DNA from: Pseudomonadota bacterium | Lineage (GTDB): Bacteria > Pseudomonadota > Alphaproteobacteria > Rhodobacterales > Rhodobacteraceae | Direction: 5' to 3' | DNA length: 64,000 bases | NCBI GenBank assembly: GCA_020161655.1 | Contig: JAIUPC010000017.1 | Location: 186,001-250,000 of the forward strand | In this document: positions 8,481 to 16,904 of the stretch, piece by piece | How positions within the stretch are numbered: position 1 is the stretch's first letter | Layout of the letters: every line of letters begins with the position of its first letter | The notes under the pieces: generated by a model | Database searches by the model: none | Told to the model about the DNA's origin: nothing | What the model saw: only the letters and a program-made list of their open reading frames with translations | Position numbers and translations under genes: made by a program

Positions 8481-9199
8481 GGCCGCCGCCCCTGACCGTG
8501 GACCACGGCGATGGAGAAGTAGGGCACCTTCGCCGGCGCTTCGCAAAGCCGGTGGACGCGCTGGTCCGGCATCGTGCCGCGCTCCACCAGCCAGGCGTTG
8601 TCGATCTTTCCTGCGGCCGTCAGCGCCCGCTTCAGCTTTTCAAGATTGCGGCCGATCTTCATCACCACAAGCGCGTCGGTATCGCCGATGCGGCGGGTCA
8701 GCTCGTCCTCCGGCATCGTGGCGGTGACGACGGTCAGCACGTCGTCGCCCCAGGTGATCGGCTCGCCCGTCGCCGTCCAGCAGCCCGACATGCCGGTGAT
8801 GCCGGGCACGACCTCGACCGGGCAACGCGCCCTGAGCCGGGTGTAGAGGTGCATGAAGGAGCCGTAGAAGAAGGGGTCGCCTTCGCAAAGGACAAGGACG
8901 GTTTCAGTCGCAGCAAGGGCCGCAAGCCGCTCTGCCCAGCCGTCATAAAAGGCAGAGAGCAGGCGGTTGTATTCGGGATCGGCGAAAGGAATCTCGGTCG
9001 TGACCGGATATTCCATCGGATATTCGGTCGCCTCCGCCCCGATCATCCCCTCGACGATTTTCCGCGCCTGGCCCTCGTAGCCTGCTTTCCGGAAATAGGC
9101 GACATGGGGGGCGGAGCGCACCAGCCGGTCGGCCTTGACGCTCATCAACTCGGGGTCGCCGGGGCCGAGGCCGACGCAGATTACCTTGCCCATGGTCAT
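8477..9199 (-). CDS. cobI: CobI, precorrin-2 C20-methyltransferase
   Basis: A 240-residue SAM methylase acting on precorrin-2 to give precorrin-3A. Recognisable blocks are CVGLGPGDPELMSVKA, AYFRKAG, LCEGDPFFYGSFMH and PGITGMSGCW. The last is typical of CobI/CbiL, which discriminate the C-20 position. It overlaps both neighbours by four bases (cobJ at 8477-8480, cobH at 9196-9199), consistent with coupled translation of consecutive pathway enzymes. Confidence 0.94.
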   Translation of the reverse strand: MTMGKVICVGLGPGDPELMSVKADRLVRSAPHVAYFRKAGYEGQARKIVEGMIGAEATEYPMEYPVTTEIPFADPEYNRLLSAFYDGWAERLAALAATETVLVLCEGDPFFYGSFMHLYTRLRARCPVEVVPGITGMSGCWTATGEPITWGDDVLTVVTATMPEDELTRRIGDTDALVVMKIGRNLEKLKRALTAAGKIDNAWLVERGTMPDQRVHRLCEAPAKVPYFSIAVVHGQGRRP

Positions 9200-9825
9200 T
9201 CCTTCCGGCTGGCGAGCGCGTTGACCGCAGCCACCGTGATTGCCGAACCGCCGAGGCGTCCCTCGACGATGAGGGATGGCACCGGCAGGTCGGCCATCAG
9301 TGCCGCCTTCGATTCCGCCGCACCGACGAAGCCCACCGGGCAGCCGATGATCGCGGCCGGGCGCGGGCAGGCCGGGTCTTCGAGCATGTTGAGAAGGTGG
9401 AAAAGTGCGGTAGGCGCATTGCCGATGGCGACCACGGCGCCTTTCAGATGCGGCCGCCAGAGTTCCAGTGCCGCCGCCGAGCGGGTGTTGCCCATCGCCT
9501 TCGCCATCTCGGGCACGCGCGGGTCCTGCAACGTGCAGATCACCTCGTTTCCGGCGGGCAGGCGTGGCCGGGTGATACCTTCCGACACCATCCGCGCATC
9601 GCAGAGGATCGGCGCACCGGCCTCGAGTGCGGCCCGCGCGGCGATGGTCATGCCGGGGGAAAAGCGGATGTGATTCTCAAGCCCGACCATCCCGGCGGCA
9701 TGGATCATGCGGACGGTGACAACCTCTTCCTCGGGCGTGAAGCGGGCAAGGTCGGCTTCGGCGCGTATGGTCGCGAAGCTTTCGAGGTAAATGGCGGCGC
9801 CGTCGGTCTGATAGGTATGGGGCAT
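9196..9825 (-). CDS. cobH: CobH, precorrin-8X methylmutase
   Basis: A 209-residue enzyme that moves the C-11 methyl group to C-12, giving hydrogenobyrinic acid. The catalytic histidine lies in VRMIHAAGM (residue 42). CDARMVSEGI, AIGNAPTALFHLL and IIGCPVGFVGAAESK are the conserved family signatures. The ATG (9823-9825) directly abuts the cobG stop codon (9826-9828). It precedes cobI, as in many proteobacterial B12 operons. Confidence 0.94.
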   Translation of the reverse strand: MPHTYQTDGAAIYLESFATIRAEADLARFTPEEEVVTVRMIHAAGMVGLENHIRFSPGMTIAARAALEAGAPILCDARMVSEGITRPRLPAGNEVICTLQDPRVPEMAKAMGNTRSAAALELWRPHLKGAVVAIGNAPTALFHLLNMLEDPACPRPAAIIGCPVGFVGAAESKAALMADLPVPSLIVEGRLGGSAITVAAVNALASRKE

Positions 9826-11001
9826 TCAGGGCTTCTCGGGTGCTGTGGGCTGATTGAGCCAGAGTGAAAGGTCGGAAGGCCCGACCGGCACCGTGGATGG
9901 GCGGGCGGCGGCTTCGGCGGCAGTTGCGTTACGGGCCCCCTTGAAGCCGTCGAGTGTGGCAGTCAGCGCGAAATCCGCCTTTCCGGGATGTGCGCAGCCC
10001 TTGGCGCAGCCCGAGACATGGAGAAGCGTGCCCTTCGGCACCAAAGGTGCGATGCGGCGGGCGAGGGCGCGGGTTTCGCCGAGGGCTTGCGGGCAGCCGG
10101 GCGCGCCGGTGCAGGCGGTGACATTGAGGATCGGGTCAGCGGGATCGGTGATGAGGCCCGGAATGGCGGGGGCCGTCGTCGCGCCCTCGATCAGCACCAT
10201 GCGCCAGGGGGTGAGGCGGATAGGGCCAAGGCCGGCGAGGGCGCCGAGGGTTTCGGCGTCGATCTGGCCGAAGGCGAAGGCGGCGAGGAAGCCTTGGGGC
10301 AGGGGCCCCGGCGCGGGGGCCGGGGCTCCGTTGCGCCGGGGGATGGGGCGGAATGTTTCCGGAAGCGTCGCCCCGCGCGCCAGATGGGCGGCCATGCGGC
10401 CCCGGCCCGAGGGCGCACCGCCAGAGGCGAGGAACCAGCGGGCGAGGTCGAGCGCTGCCGGCACGGCGGTGGCCGGCGTCACCGGCAGGGCGGCGTCCGA
10501 CCCGTCGGCGCGGAGGATGAGGTTGCCCGAAGTGTCACGCTCGATGCGTATGTCGGCGGAGACGTCGCTCAGCACCGGTGCCGGCCCGGTATCGACCGCA
10601 TAGCCGAACTTGCCCGGCGTCTGGGGCGCATCCGCTTGCGCCAAGGCTTTGGCGAGGCGGGCGGCGAGGTCGGCGGAGCCGTCGCCTTCGGCCCAGAACG
10701 GCGTCACGATGATGTTGCGCCGGGCTTCCGCCTCCGGCGAGGCGTCGATGAGGCTGAGGGCGCGGAGGCCGTCGATCAGCGGCGCATGGGTCGCCTCCGT
10801 CGCCCCCCGCAACTGGAGATTGGCGCGGGCGGACAGGTCGATGAGGCCATTGCCGAAGCGGCGGGCAAGGTCGGCGATGCCGCGCAGCGTCTCCGGCTCC
10901 AGCCGCCCGCCCTGCGCGCGGATGCGGACCACCAGCCCGTCGCCCGAGAGCATGGGCCTGAGGGCGCCGGGGCACCAGCCCTGAATGATCGGCGCGCTCA
11001 T
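9826..11001 (-). CDS. cobG: CobG, precorrin-3B synthase
   Basis: A 391-residue oxygen-dependent monooxygenase of the nitrite/sulfite reductase fold that oxidises precorrin-3A to precorrin-3B. Cysteine pairs for a 4Fe-4S cluster are visible in TACTGAPGCPQA and VSGCAKGCAHP. The N-terminal ferredoxin-reductase-like half contains LSARANLQLRG. Presence of CobG, and the lack of a cobZ in this locus, fits an aerobic pathway of the Pseudomonas denitrificans type. The start at 11001 overlaps the cobN stop by four bases. Confidence 0.93.
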   Translation of the reverse strand: MSAPIIQGWCPGALRPMLSGDGLVVRIRAQGGRLEPETLRGIADLARRFGNGLIDLSARANLQLRGATEATHAPLIDGLRALSLIDASPEAEARRNIIVTPFWAEGDGSADLAARLAKALAQADAPQTPGKFGYAVDTGPAPVLSDVSADIRIERDTSGNLILRADGSDAALPVTPATAVPAALDLARWFLASGGAPSGRGRMAAHLARGATLPETFRPIPRRNGAPAPAPGPLPQGFLAAFAFGQIDAETLGALAGLGPIRLTPWRMVLIEGATTAPAIPGLITDPADPILNVTACTGAPGCPQALGETRALARRIAPLVPKGTLLHVSGCAKGCAHPGKADFALTATLDGFKGARNATAAEAAARPSTVPVGPSDLSLWLNQPTAPEKP

Positions 11002-14000
11002 CGGGCGGCCCCCATCGCGGCGGAGTTGCGCCGCGTGACCCAAAGGCCTTCGTCCTGAAGGGCCGCGAAACGGTCGCGAATAGCGGCGAGGGCAGCAGGA
11101 TTCTCCCGCTCCATGAAGGCCACGACCTCGTCGCGGCCAAGGGTCGCCTCGTGGTAAATGTCGAAAAGATGCGCTGGCACGGCGCGGGCGAGATGGGCGA
11201 AGGCCGCCATGTGGTCGAGCGTGGCCGCAATCTCGGCCGCGCCGCGGAAGCCGTGGCGCATCATGCCGTCGGCCCAGTTCGGGTTCGCCGCGCGGGCGCG
11301 GACGACGCGGGCGATCTCTTCCGGCAGCGTCCGGGCGCGGGGGGCGTCGGGCCGGGTCGCGTCGAGATGGTAGAGCGCCGGCGCCTCGCCGCCTAAGCGC
11401 GCTACGGCGGCGGCAAACCCGCCCTCGTGTGCTGCATAGTCCGAGGCGAGAAGAAGGTCCGTCTCCGTCAGGTCCTGCACATGGACGAACCCGTCCGCGC
11501 CCATGACCTGCGCCTCAAGCGCCGCGCGGGCCGGATGCGCGGCCCCTTGCGCGTCGATAGCCCATTCGGAACCGGACAGCCAGGCCTCGCCGGCATCGCT
11601 CCGCCCCTCCGGCCCGTAATCCTCGATCGCCTCCGCCATGGCGAGGCCGTAGAGGCCGGGCTTCGGCCCGAAGACGCGGGGGGTGGCGCGCTGGTAGGGG
11701 TTGTCCTCCGCCGCCTCGTCGCGTTCGGCCAGCACCCCGGCGGCGGCCTCGAAAAGCTGCGCGAGACCGGGGAAGACATCGCGGAACAGGCCCGACACAC
11801 GCAAGGTCACGTCGATGCGCGGGCGGCGGAGAAGGGCGAGGGGGACGACCTCGAAACCCGCGACCCTTTCGGAGCCGTCGTCCCATTTCGGCGCAAGACC
11901 GGCGAGGTGCAGCGCCATGGCAAACTCCTCGCCCGCCGTGCGCATCGTGGCCGAACCCCAGAGGTCGATGACCAACGCCTTCGGCCATTCGCCATGGTCC
12001 TGCAGGTGGCGGCGGAGAAGCTCTTCGGCGAGCTTCACGCCCTGAGCATGGGCGGCGCGCGAGGGCACCGCGCGGGGATCGGTAGTAAAGAGGTTGCGGC
12101 CCGTGGGCAGCACATCCGACCTGCCACGGAAGGGCGAGCCGGAAGGGCCAGCCTCTACCCGGCGGCCCTCCAGCGCGGCGATCAGGCCGGCGCGTTCCTG
12201 AGGTCCGCACTGGCCGGTGCCGAAGATGTGGAGCCCGTCGCCATACTGGCTTTCCTTGATGTCGCAGACGAAGCGGTCGATGCGGGTGATCGCCTCGGCG
12301 GGCGAGGCGCCCTCGGGGATGCCGAGGTCATCCTCGACGCCGCGCCCTTTCGCCTCCTCCCGGATCGCGGCGATCAGCCGCTCGCGGCGGGCGGGGTCAA
12401 GGCCGTCGGCGGTGGAATATTCGTCGAGAAGCCGTTCGAGCCGGGTCAGCGCCTCGGGGATGGCGCTTGCGGCCAGCGGAGGCGGCAGGTGGCCGATGGT
12501 GACGGCGCCGATCCGCCGCTTGGCCTGCGCCGCCTCGCCGGGGTCGTTGACGATGAAGGGGTAGATCACGGGAAGGGCACCGGTCAGCGCTTCGGGCCAG
12601 CAGGTTTCCGAAAGCGCCACCGACTTCCCCGGCAGCCATTCGAGCGTGCCATGGGCACCGATATGGACAAGGGCATGGAGGCCTTGGGCGCGAAGCCAGA
12701 GGTAGAAGGCGACATAGGCGTGGCGCGGGGTGCGGGAAAGGTCGTGGTAGTCGTCGGCGCGGGTTTTGACTTCGCCGCGTTCGGGTTGCAGCGCGATGAT
12801 GGCGTTGCCGCGCCGGAGCGCGTGGAAGCGGAACTCTCCGTCCCTGACGGATGGGTCGGCGGCGGGCTCGCCCCAGGCGGCAAAGAGCGCGTCGCGGAGC
12901 GGTTCGGGTAGGGCTGCAAGGGCCGCGAGGTAGTCGTCGACCGGCCATTCCAGCGCCGCTTCCATCAGCCCCTTTCCAAGGTCTTCGCCCGCACCTGTTG
13001 CGCCAAGCTCCGACAGGATCGCCTCCGCCGAGGCCAGCGCATCAAGGCCGACGGCATGGGCCAGTTGCCAGTCCTTGCCGGGATAGGTTGAGAGGATCAG
13101 CGCCGTCTTGCGTTCCGCCGCCGGTGTCACCGCCAGCCGGTGCCAGCCGACGACCCGGTCGGCCACGGCGGCGATGCGCTCCGGATCGGCGCGGTGGGCG
13201 AAGCGGGAATACTGGAGGTCGGGGTCACGCGCGCCGGCGCTCTTGAAGCTTGCCACGCCGACGAGGATGCGGCCATCGACCTCGGGCAGGACCACATGCA
13301 TGGCGAGGTCGGCAGGCGAAAGCCCACGGTCGGAAGCGGCCCAGTCCTTGCGCCGGGCTGTCGAGAGCGCGATCTGGAAGACCGGGCATCCGGCGGCATC
13401 AAGCGGCGAGGGCTGGCCATCGCTGCCCTTGGCGGAAAAGGCGGTGGCGTTGACGATCGCGGCGGGGGCGAGGCGGGTGAGTTCGGCGCCAAGCCAATGG
13501 GCGGCGGCGGCGTCCTTGAGGCTGGTGGCGAAGGCGCCGATGGCGGCGAAGCCACGCTCTTCGAGCGCGGCGATGAGCGCGTCCACGGGATCGGTGTCGG
13601 CAGCGGCCAGGTAGGAGCGGTAGAAGGTCACGACGGCGAGGGGGCGGCCCAAAGTCTCAGGTCCCGCGACCACGCCCTTGCCGGGCAGGTACCAGCCGAA
13701 AGGCGGCACTGTCTTGTCGCCCGCCACCGGGCCGGCATAAAGCCCGGCCGCCAGCGCCATCTGCTGAAGCGCCGCCTGCGCCGCCACCGCCCCGCCCGCA
13801 TCGCAAAGCGCCTGCAGGCGGCGAAGCGTCGAGACCGGCAGCGTCGAGAGCGTATCGAGCCGCGCATCCTCGCGCCCGTCGGCGGGGAGGACAGCAAGCG
13901 CGATCCCCTTGCGGCGGGCGAGGTCCTGCACCTGAGCGAGGCCGTAGGGCCAGTAGCTTTCGCCGCCGATGAGCCGGATCAGGATACCCTTGGCGCCGGA

Positions 14001-14237
14001 AAGCGTCCGCTCGGCATAGGTGTCGACCGAAAGCGGATGGCGCAAGGCCACCAGATTGGCGAGCCGCAGGGCAGGCATCTTGCCCGCCGTCCCGCCGCCC
14101 CGGTGCCATCCGGCCGCGAAGGCGCCAAGGTCGCTGTCGGAAAAGGACAGGACCGCCAGATCGGCCGGGTCCTGGCCAAGATCGGTGGGCGTGTCCGTCT
14201 CCTCAAGTCCGTGGCTGTCGCGGAAGATGACATGCAT
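10998..14237 (-). CDS. cobN: CobN, cobaltochelatase large subunit
   Basis: A 1079-residue protein matching the H subunit of the aerobic cobaltochelatase (the BchH/ChlH relative), which binds hydrogenobyrinic acid a,c-diamide and inserts Co2+ with the CobS/CobT AAA+ partners. Family blocks visible include FYRSYLAAADTDPVDALI, ALHVH-type segment LVHIGAHGTLEWLPGKSVAL, FPVIYPFIVNDPGE-like IYPFIVNDPGEAAQAKRR, and WGSATMRTAGEEFAMAL. The length is at the short end for CobN (1080-1280). cobS and cobT are not in the window. It sits nine bases after cobW. Confidence 0.94.
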   Translation of the reverse strand: MHVIFRDSHGLEETDTPTDLGQDPADLAVLSFSDSDLGAFAAGWHRGGGTAGKMPALRLANLVALRHPLSVDTYAERTLSGAKGILIRLIGGESYWPYGLAQVQDLARRKGIALAVLPADGREDARLDTLSTLPVSTLRRLQALCDAGGAVAAQAALQQMALAAGLYAGPVAGDKTVPPFGWYLPGKGVVAGPETLGRPLAVVTFYRSYLAAADTDPVDALIAALEERGFAAIGAFATSLKDAAAAHWLGAELTRLAPAAIVNATAFSAKGSDGQPSPLDAAGCPVFQIALSTARRKDWAASDRGLSPADLAMHVVLPEVDGRILVGVASFKSAGARDPDLQYSRFAHRADPERIAAVADRVVGWHRLAVTPAAERKTALILSTYPGKDWQLAHAVGLDALASAEAILSELGATGAGEDLGKGLMEAALEWPVDDYLAALAALPEPLRDALFAAWGEPAADPSVRDGEFRFHALRRGNAIIALQPERGEVKTRADDYHDLSRTPRHAYVAFYLWLRAQGLHALVHIGAHGTLEWLPGKSVALSETCWPEALTGALPVIYPFIVNDPGEAAQAKRRIGAVTIGHLPPPLAASAIPEALTRLERLLDEYSTADGLDPARRERLIAAIREEAKGRGVEDDLGIPEGASPAEAITRIDRFVCDIKESQYGDGLHIFGTGQCGPQERAGLIAALEGRRVEAGPSGSPFRGRSDVLPTGRNLFTTDPRAVPSRAAHAQGVKLAEELLRRHLQDHGEWPKALVIDLWGSATMRTAGEEFAMALHLAGLAPKWDDGSERVAGFEVVPLALLRRPRIDVTLRVSGLFRDVFPGLAQLFEAAAGVLAERDEAAEDNPYQRATPRVFGPKPGLYGLAMAEAIEDYGPEGRSDAGEAWLSGSEWAIDAQGAAHPARAALEAQVMGADGFVHVQDLTETDLLLASDYAAHEGGFAAAVARLGGEAPALYHLDATRPDAPRARTLPEEIARVVRARAANPNWADGMMRHGFRGAAEIAATLDHMAAFAHLARAVPAHLFDIYHEATLGRDEVVAFMERENPAALAAIRDRFAALQDEGLWVTRRNSAAMGAAR

Positions 14238-14246
14238 CGGTGGGCC

Positions 14247-15296
14247 TCAGGCCTCCGCCGTCTCGGGCGCGAGAACCGCGCGGATGCGGGCCGGATCGAC
14301 ATCGTCATGCTCGGCGATGACGACGAGGCGGGAGGCGCGCGGGGCGTCGCCCCAGGGCCTGTCATACTGGGCGCGCACACGCTCGCCCACGGCCTGCACC
14401 AGAAGCCGCATCGGTTTGCCGGTGACGGCGACATAGCCCTTCACGCGGAGAATGTTCTGCTCCTTCGCCAGCCGGATGATGGCGGACTTCAGCGCCTCCG
14501 GGTCTGCAACCTCGGGCAGGTCGATCACCACCGTGTCGAAATCGTCATGCTCATGGTCGTCGGCCCCGTCGTGATGCGAGGGGCGGGCGGCGAGGTCGTC
14601 CTCGGCGGCGGCGTTGAGGCCGAGGATCACCCTTGGGTCGATGCGGCCTTCTTCCATCGCGATGATCGGCAGCTTGCGCGGCGCTTCGGCTTCGATGATG
14701 GCGCGGGCGGCGGCAAGTCCGGCGGCCCCGGCAAGGTCGGCCTTCGACAGAAGGACGACATCGGCGCAGGCGATCTGGTCCTCGAAGACCTCCGACAGTG
14801 GGGTTTCGTGGTCAAGGCTTTCGTCGGCCTTGCGCTGCGCCCGCACCGCTGCCTCATCCGGCGCGAACCGCCCCGCCGCCACCGCTTCGGAATCGGCAAG
14901 TGCGATGACGCCGTCCACAGTGATCTTCGAGCGGATCGCCGGCCAGTCGAAGGCCTTCAGCAAGGGCTTCGGCAGGGCGAGGCCGGAAGTTTCGATCAGG
15001 ATATGATCGGGTCGCTGCGGCAGCGCCATCAGCGCCTCGATCGTCGGGATGAAGTCATCGGCCACGGTGCAGCAGATGCAGCCATTGGCCAGTTCGACGA
15101 TATTCTCCACCGGGCAGTTCTCATCCGCGCAGGATTTCAGGATATCGCCATCGACGCCGACCGAGCCGAATTCGTTGACAAGGACGGCAAGCCGCTTGCC
15201 TTGCGGGTTCTGCATCAGGTGACGGATGAGGGTGGTCTTGCCGGAACCGAGAAAGCCGGTGATGACGGTGACGGGGATTTTGCTCAGATCGGACAT
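14247..15296 (-). CDS. cobW: CobW, COG0523 metal-chaperone GTPase
   Basis: A 349-residue G3E GTPase. It has the P-loop GFLGSGKTT at residues 14-22, the metal-binding GCICC motif near residue 73, the switch segment ILIETSGLA and the guanine-specificity motif LSKADL. A His/Asp-rich stretch (HHDGADDHEHDD) lies before the C-terminal CobW_C domain. The B12-linked member of this family is thought to deliver Co2+ to the CobN chelatase, which fits the position directly upstream of cobN and under a cobalamin riboswitch. Confidence 0.93.
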   Translation of the reverse strand: MSDLSKIPVTVITGFLGSGKTTLIRHLMQNPQGKRLAVLVNEFGSVGVDGDILKSCADENCPVENIVELANGCICCTVADDFIPTIEALMALPQRPDHILIETSGLALPKPLLKAFDWPAIRSKITVDGVIALADSEAVAAGRFAPDEAAVRAQRKADESLDHETPLSEVFEDQIACADVVLLSKADLAGAAGLAAARAIIEAEAPRKLPIIAMEEGRIDPRVILGLNAAAEDDLAARPSHHDGADDHEHDDFDTVVIDLPEVADPEALKSAIIRLAKEQNILRVKGYVAVTGKPMRLLVQAVGERVRAQYDRPWGDAPRASRLVVIAEHDDVDPARIRAVLAPETAEA

Positions 15297-15656
15297 TCAA
15301 CTCTCCATCGGGGGAATGCGGGCAAGCGACTGCTTGCGGAAGATCACGGGGCGCTCGCGCCAGGGCACGATGCCATCGGTGCTCGCGGCATAGGCGGCGA
15401 CGCCGGCGAGGATGTCGGCGACATGGGCGTCAGGGTCCATGCCGCGGTAGACATAGGACCAGCGGCCCGGCCCGGTGAGGGCGATGTTGCAGCCGTGGTC
15501 GCAGGCCGAGAGGCATTCGACCGGGACGATGCGCACGCCTTCGGGGGCGCCGGCGGCCTCAAGTGCCTCCAGAAGCCGCGCACCGGGGCGCGGGGCGTCA
15601 TCGGGGATGGGCAGGCCCATCTTGCAGGTGGTGCAGACATGAAGCGTGACCGTCAC
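15297..15656 (-). CDS. DUF1636 family thioredoxin-like ferredoxin protein
   Basis: A 119-residue protein with cysteines laid out as C-x2-C near the N-terminus (VCTTCKMG) and later CLSACDHGCN. This is the pattern of DUF1636 proteins and resembles thioredoxin-like 2Fe-2S ferredoxins. Its function is not established; the pattern would suit an iron-sulfur or cobalt-binding helper. The stop abuts the cobW ATG without a gap, and it is the first gene after the cobalamin riboswitch, so a role in metal handling for CobN is a reasonable inference. Confidence 0.85.
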   Translation of the reverse strand: MTVTLHVCTTCKMGLPIPDDAPRPGARLLEALEAAGAPEGVRIVPVECLSACDHGCNIALTGPGRWSYVYRGMDPDAHVADILAGVAAYAASTDGIVPWRERPVIFRKQSLARIPPMES

Positions 15657-15752
15657 GCGCCTTCTCCATATCGGGAAGGGAGGGTGCCTGCGGAGGGCAT
15701 GACAATGCCCCGAGCCGGTCGCGGAACCCCCCGTCCGCCGTCACGTTTCCCG

Positions 15753-15949
15753 CGCTGGCAGGTCTCCCGGCTTGCGGATGTCGGGGCCCGGATGGCCCCG
15801 GCGGCCCCGCCCCCTTCCCGGCAACCTGCCAGTGGGATTTGGAGGGCCTCTCCGGTCACGGTCGCGGGGGCGGCTGCGCTTCGGCCCCGGACCTTGGATG
15901 GTCGCAAAGCCTGTCGCATTCCCTCTTCGCCTGCCCTAAGACAGGAACC
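15753..15949 (-). promoter_or_regulatory. Cobalamin riboswitch leading the DUF1636-cobW-cobN-cobGHIJ operon
   Basis: On the minus strand the order is: an outer stem GGTTCCTGTC...AGGCG, GAGGGAA, the core GCCGCCCCCGCGACCGTGACC, then CCACTGG...GCCGGGAAGGG, and the B12 box AGCCGGGAGACCTGCCAG (ending near 15754). These are the conserved cobalamin aptamer blocks. About 96 bp separate the aptamer from the ATG at 15656. The direction and position mean it regulates the large biosynthetic operon rather than cobO, which diverges. Confidence 0.9.
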
Positions 15950-16004
15950 AGCGCCGCCTCACCTGAGGCATGAGGGCGCCCCTTGTCAAGCAACGGAAGG
16001 GACC

Positions 16005-16637
16005 ATGGCCGCACCGAAACCGACCGATCCGGCAGAAGACGCCGCCCGGCACGCGCAGAAGATGGCCAAGAAGAAGGCCGCGCGCGACAAGATCATGGCG
16101 ACGAAGGAAGGCGAGAAGGGCCTCATCATCGTCCATACCGGCGCCGGGAAGGGCAAGAGCTCCTCCGGTTTCGGCATGATTCTGCGCTGCATCGCGCATG
16201 GGATGCCCTCAGCCGTGGTCCAGTTCATCAAGGGCGCCTGGGATACCGGCGAGCGGCGACTGATCGAGGGCCACTTTGGCGACCTCTGCCAGTTCCACGC
16301 CATGGGCGAGGGCTTCACCTGGGAAACGCAGGACAAGACCCGCGACATCGCCGCCGCAAGGAAGGGCTGGGAGAAGGCGAAGGAGCTGATCCGCGATGAG
16401 CGGAACCGCATGGTCCTGCTCGACGAGATCAACATTGCGCTCCGCTATGACTACTTGCCGGTCGATGAGGTGGTTGGGTTCCTGAAGGCGGAAAAGCCGG
16501 CGATGACGCATGTTGTCCTGACGGGGCGCAATGCAAAAGAGGAACTGATCGAGATCGCCGACCTCGTCACCGAGATGACGCTGGTGAAGCATCCGTTCCG
16601 GTCGGGGATCAAGGGCCAGAAGGGCGTGGAATTCTGA
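16005..16637 (+). CDS. cobO: CobO, cob(I)yrinic acid a,c-diamide adenosyltransferase
   Basis: A 210-residue CobA/CobO/BtuR-type corrinoid adenosyltransferase that transfers the 5'-deoxyadenosyl group of ATP to Co(I). The P-loop-like motif is HTGAGKGKSSS (residues 44-54). VVQFIKGAW, VLLDEINIALRYDYL and VVLTGRNA are conserved family segments. A lysine-rich N-terminal extension (MAKKKAARDK) is usual in CobO. The ATG at 16005 follows a GGAAGGGA ribosome site. It diverges from the riboswitch-led operon. Confidence 0.94.
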   Translation: MAAPKPTDPAEDAARHAQKMAKKKAARDKIMATKEGEKGLIIVHTGAGKGKSSSGFGMILRCIAHGMPSAVVQFIKGAWDTGERRLIEGHFGDLCQFHAMGEGFTWETQDKTRDIAAARKGWEKAKELIRDERNRMVLLDEINIALRYDYLPVDEVVGFLKAEKPAMTHVVLTGRNAKEELIEIADLVTEMTLVKHPFRSGIKGQKGVEF

Positions 16638-16645
16638 GGGAGAGG

Positions 16646-16693
16646 CCGGGGGCGCTGCCCCCGGACCCCCGAGGTATTTCCGGCAAGATGAAG
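16646..16693 (+). terminator. GC hairpin plus GAGGTATTT element after cobO
   Basis: The stem CCGGGGGC / GCCCCCGG with a three-base GCT loop (16646-16664) is followed by GGACCCCCGAGGTATTTCCGGCAAGATGAA. The stem lies nine bases after the cobO stop, so it probably ends the cobO transcript. The tail GAGGTATTT(C)CGGCAAGATGAA is repeated in inverted orientation at 16831-16853. The hairpin layout also matches the one downstream of cobM. The dispersed element looks like a repeat family used at gene ends. Confidence 0.6.
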
Positions 16694-16830
16694 TTCGAAA
16701 CGGTTTCTTAAGCATGTTGGCCAAGTCTACAGGGACGGTACAGGGAGAGGTCCCGTTGACCGTGCAAGGTGAAAGCGCCGCGTCTTCCCCGGTCCGCCGG
16801 CCCAAGGCGCGGCGCCGCCTTTCCCTGCAT

Positions 16831-16853
16831 TTCATCTTGCCGGCAAATACCTC
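16831..16853 (-). repeat. Inverted partial copy of the GAGGTATTT element
   Basis: On the minus strand this reads GAGGTATTTGCCGGCAAGATGAA, identical to 16671-16692 apart from one extra G. The two copies therefore form an inverted repeat bracketing about 140 bp between cobO and cobQ. Within that interval I see no gene and no clear promoter, only GC-rich palindromic stretches (for example GGCGCGGCGCCG near 16806). Confidence 0.6.
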
Positions 16854-16904
16854 CGCCGGAGGCTCCCCAAGCATCCGCACACGCTCCGTCTGGTGGATGG
16901 CGCG

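Noticed and set aside
13140..16637. Very long plus-strand open frame (over 1100 codons) across cobN, cobW and the riboswitch
   Set aside because: It is an antisense shadow of high-GC codon bias; only its last part, in frame, is the real cobO gene from 16005. The rest has no family motif and runs through a riboswitch.
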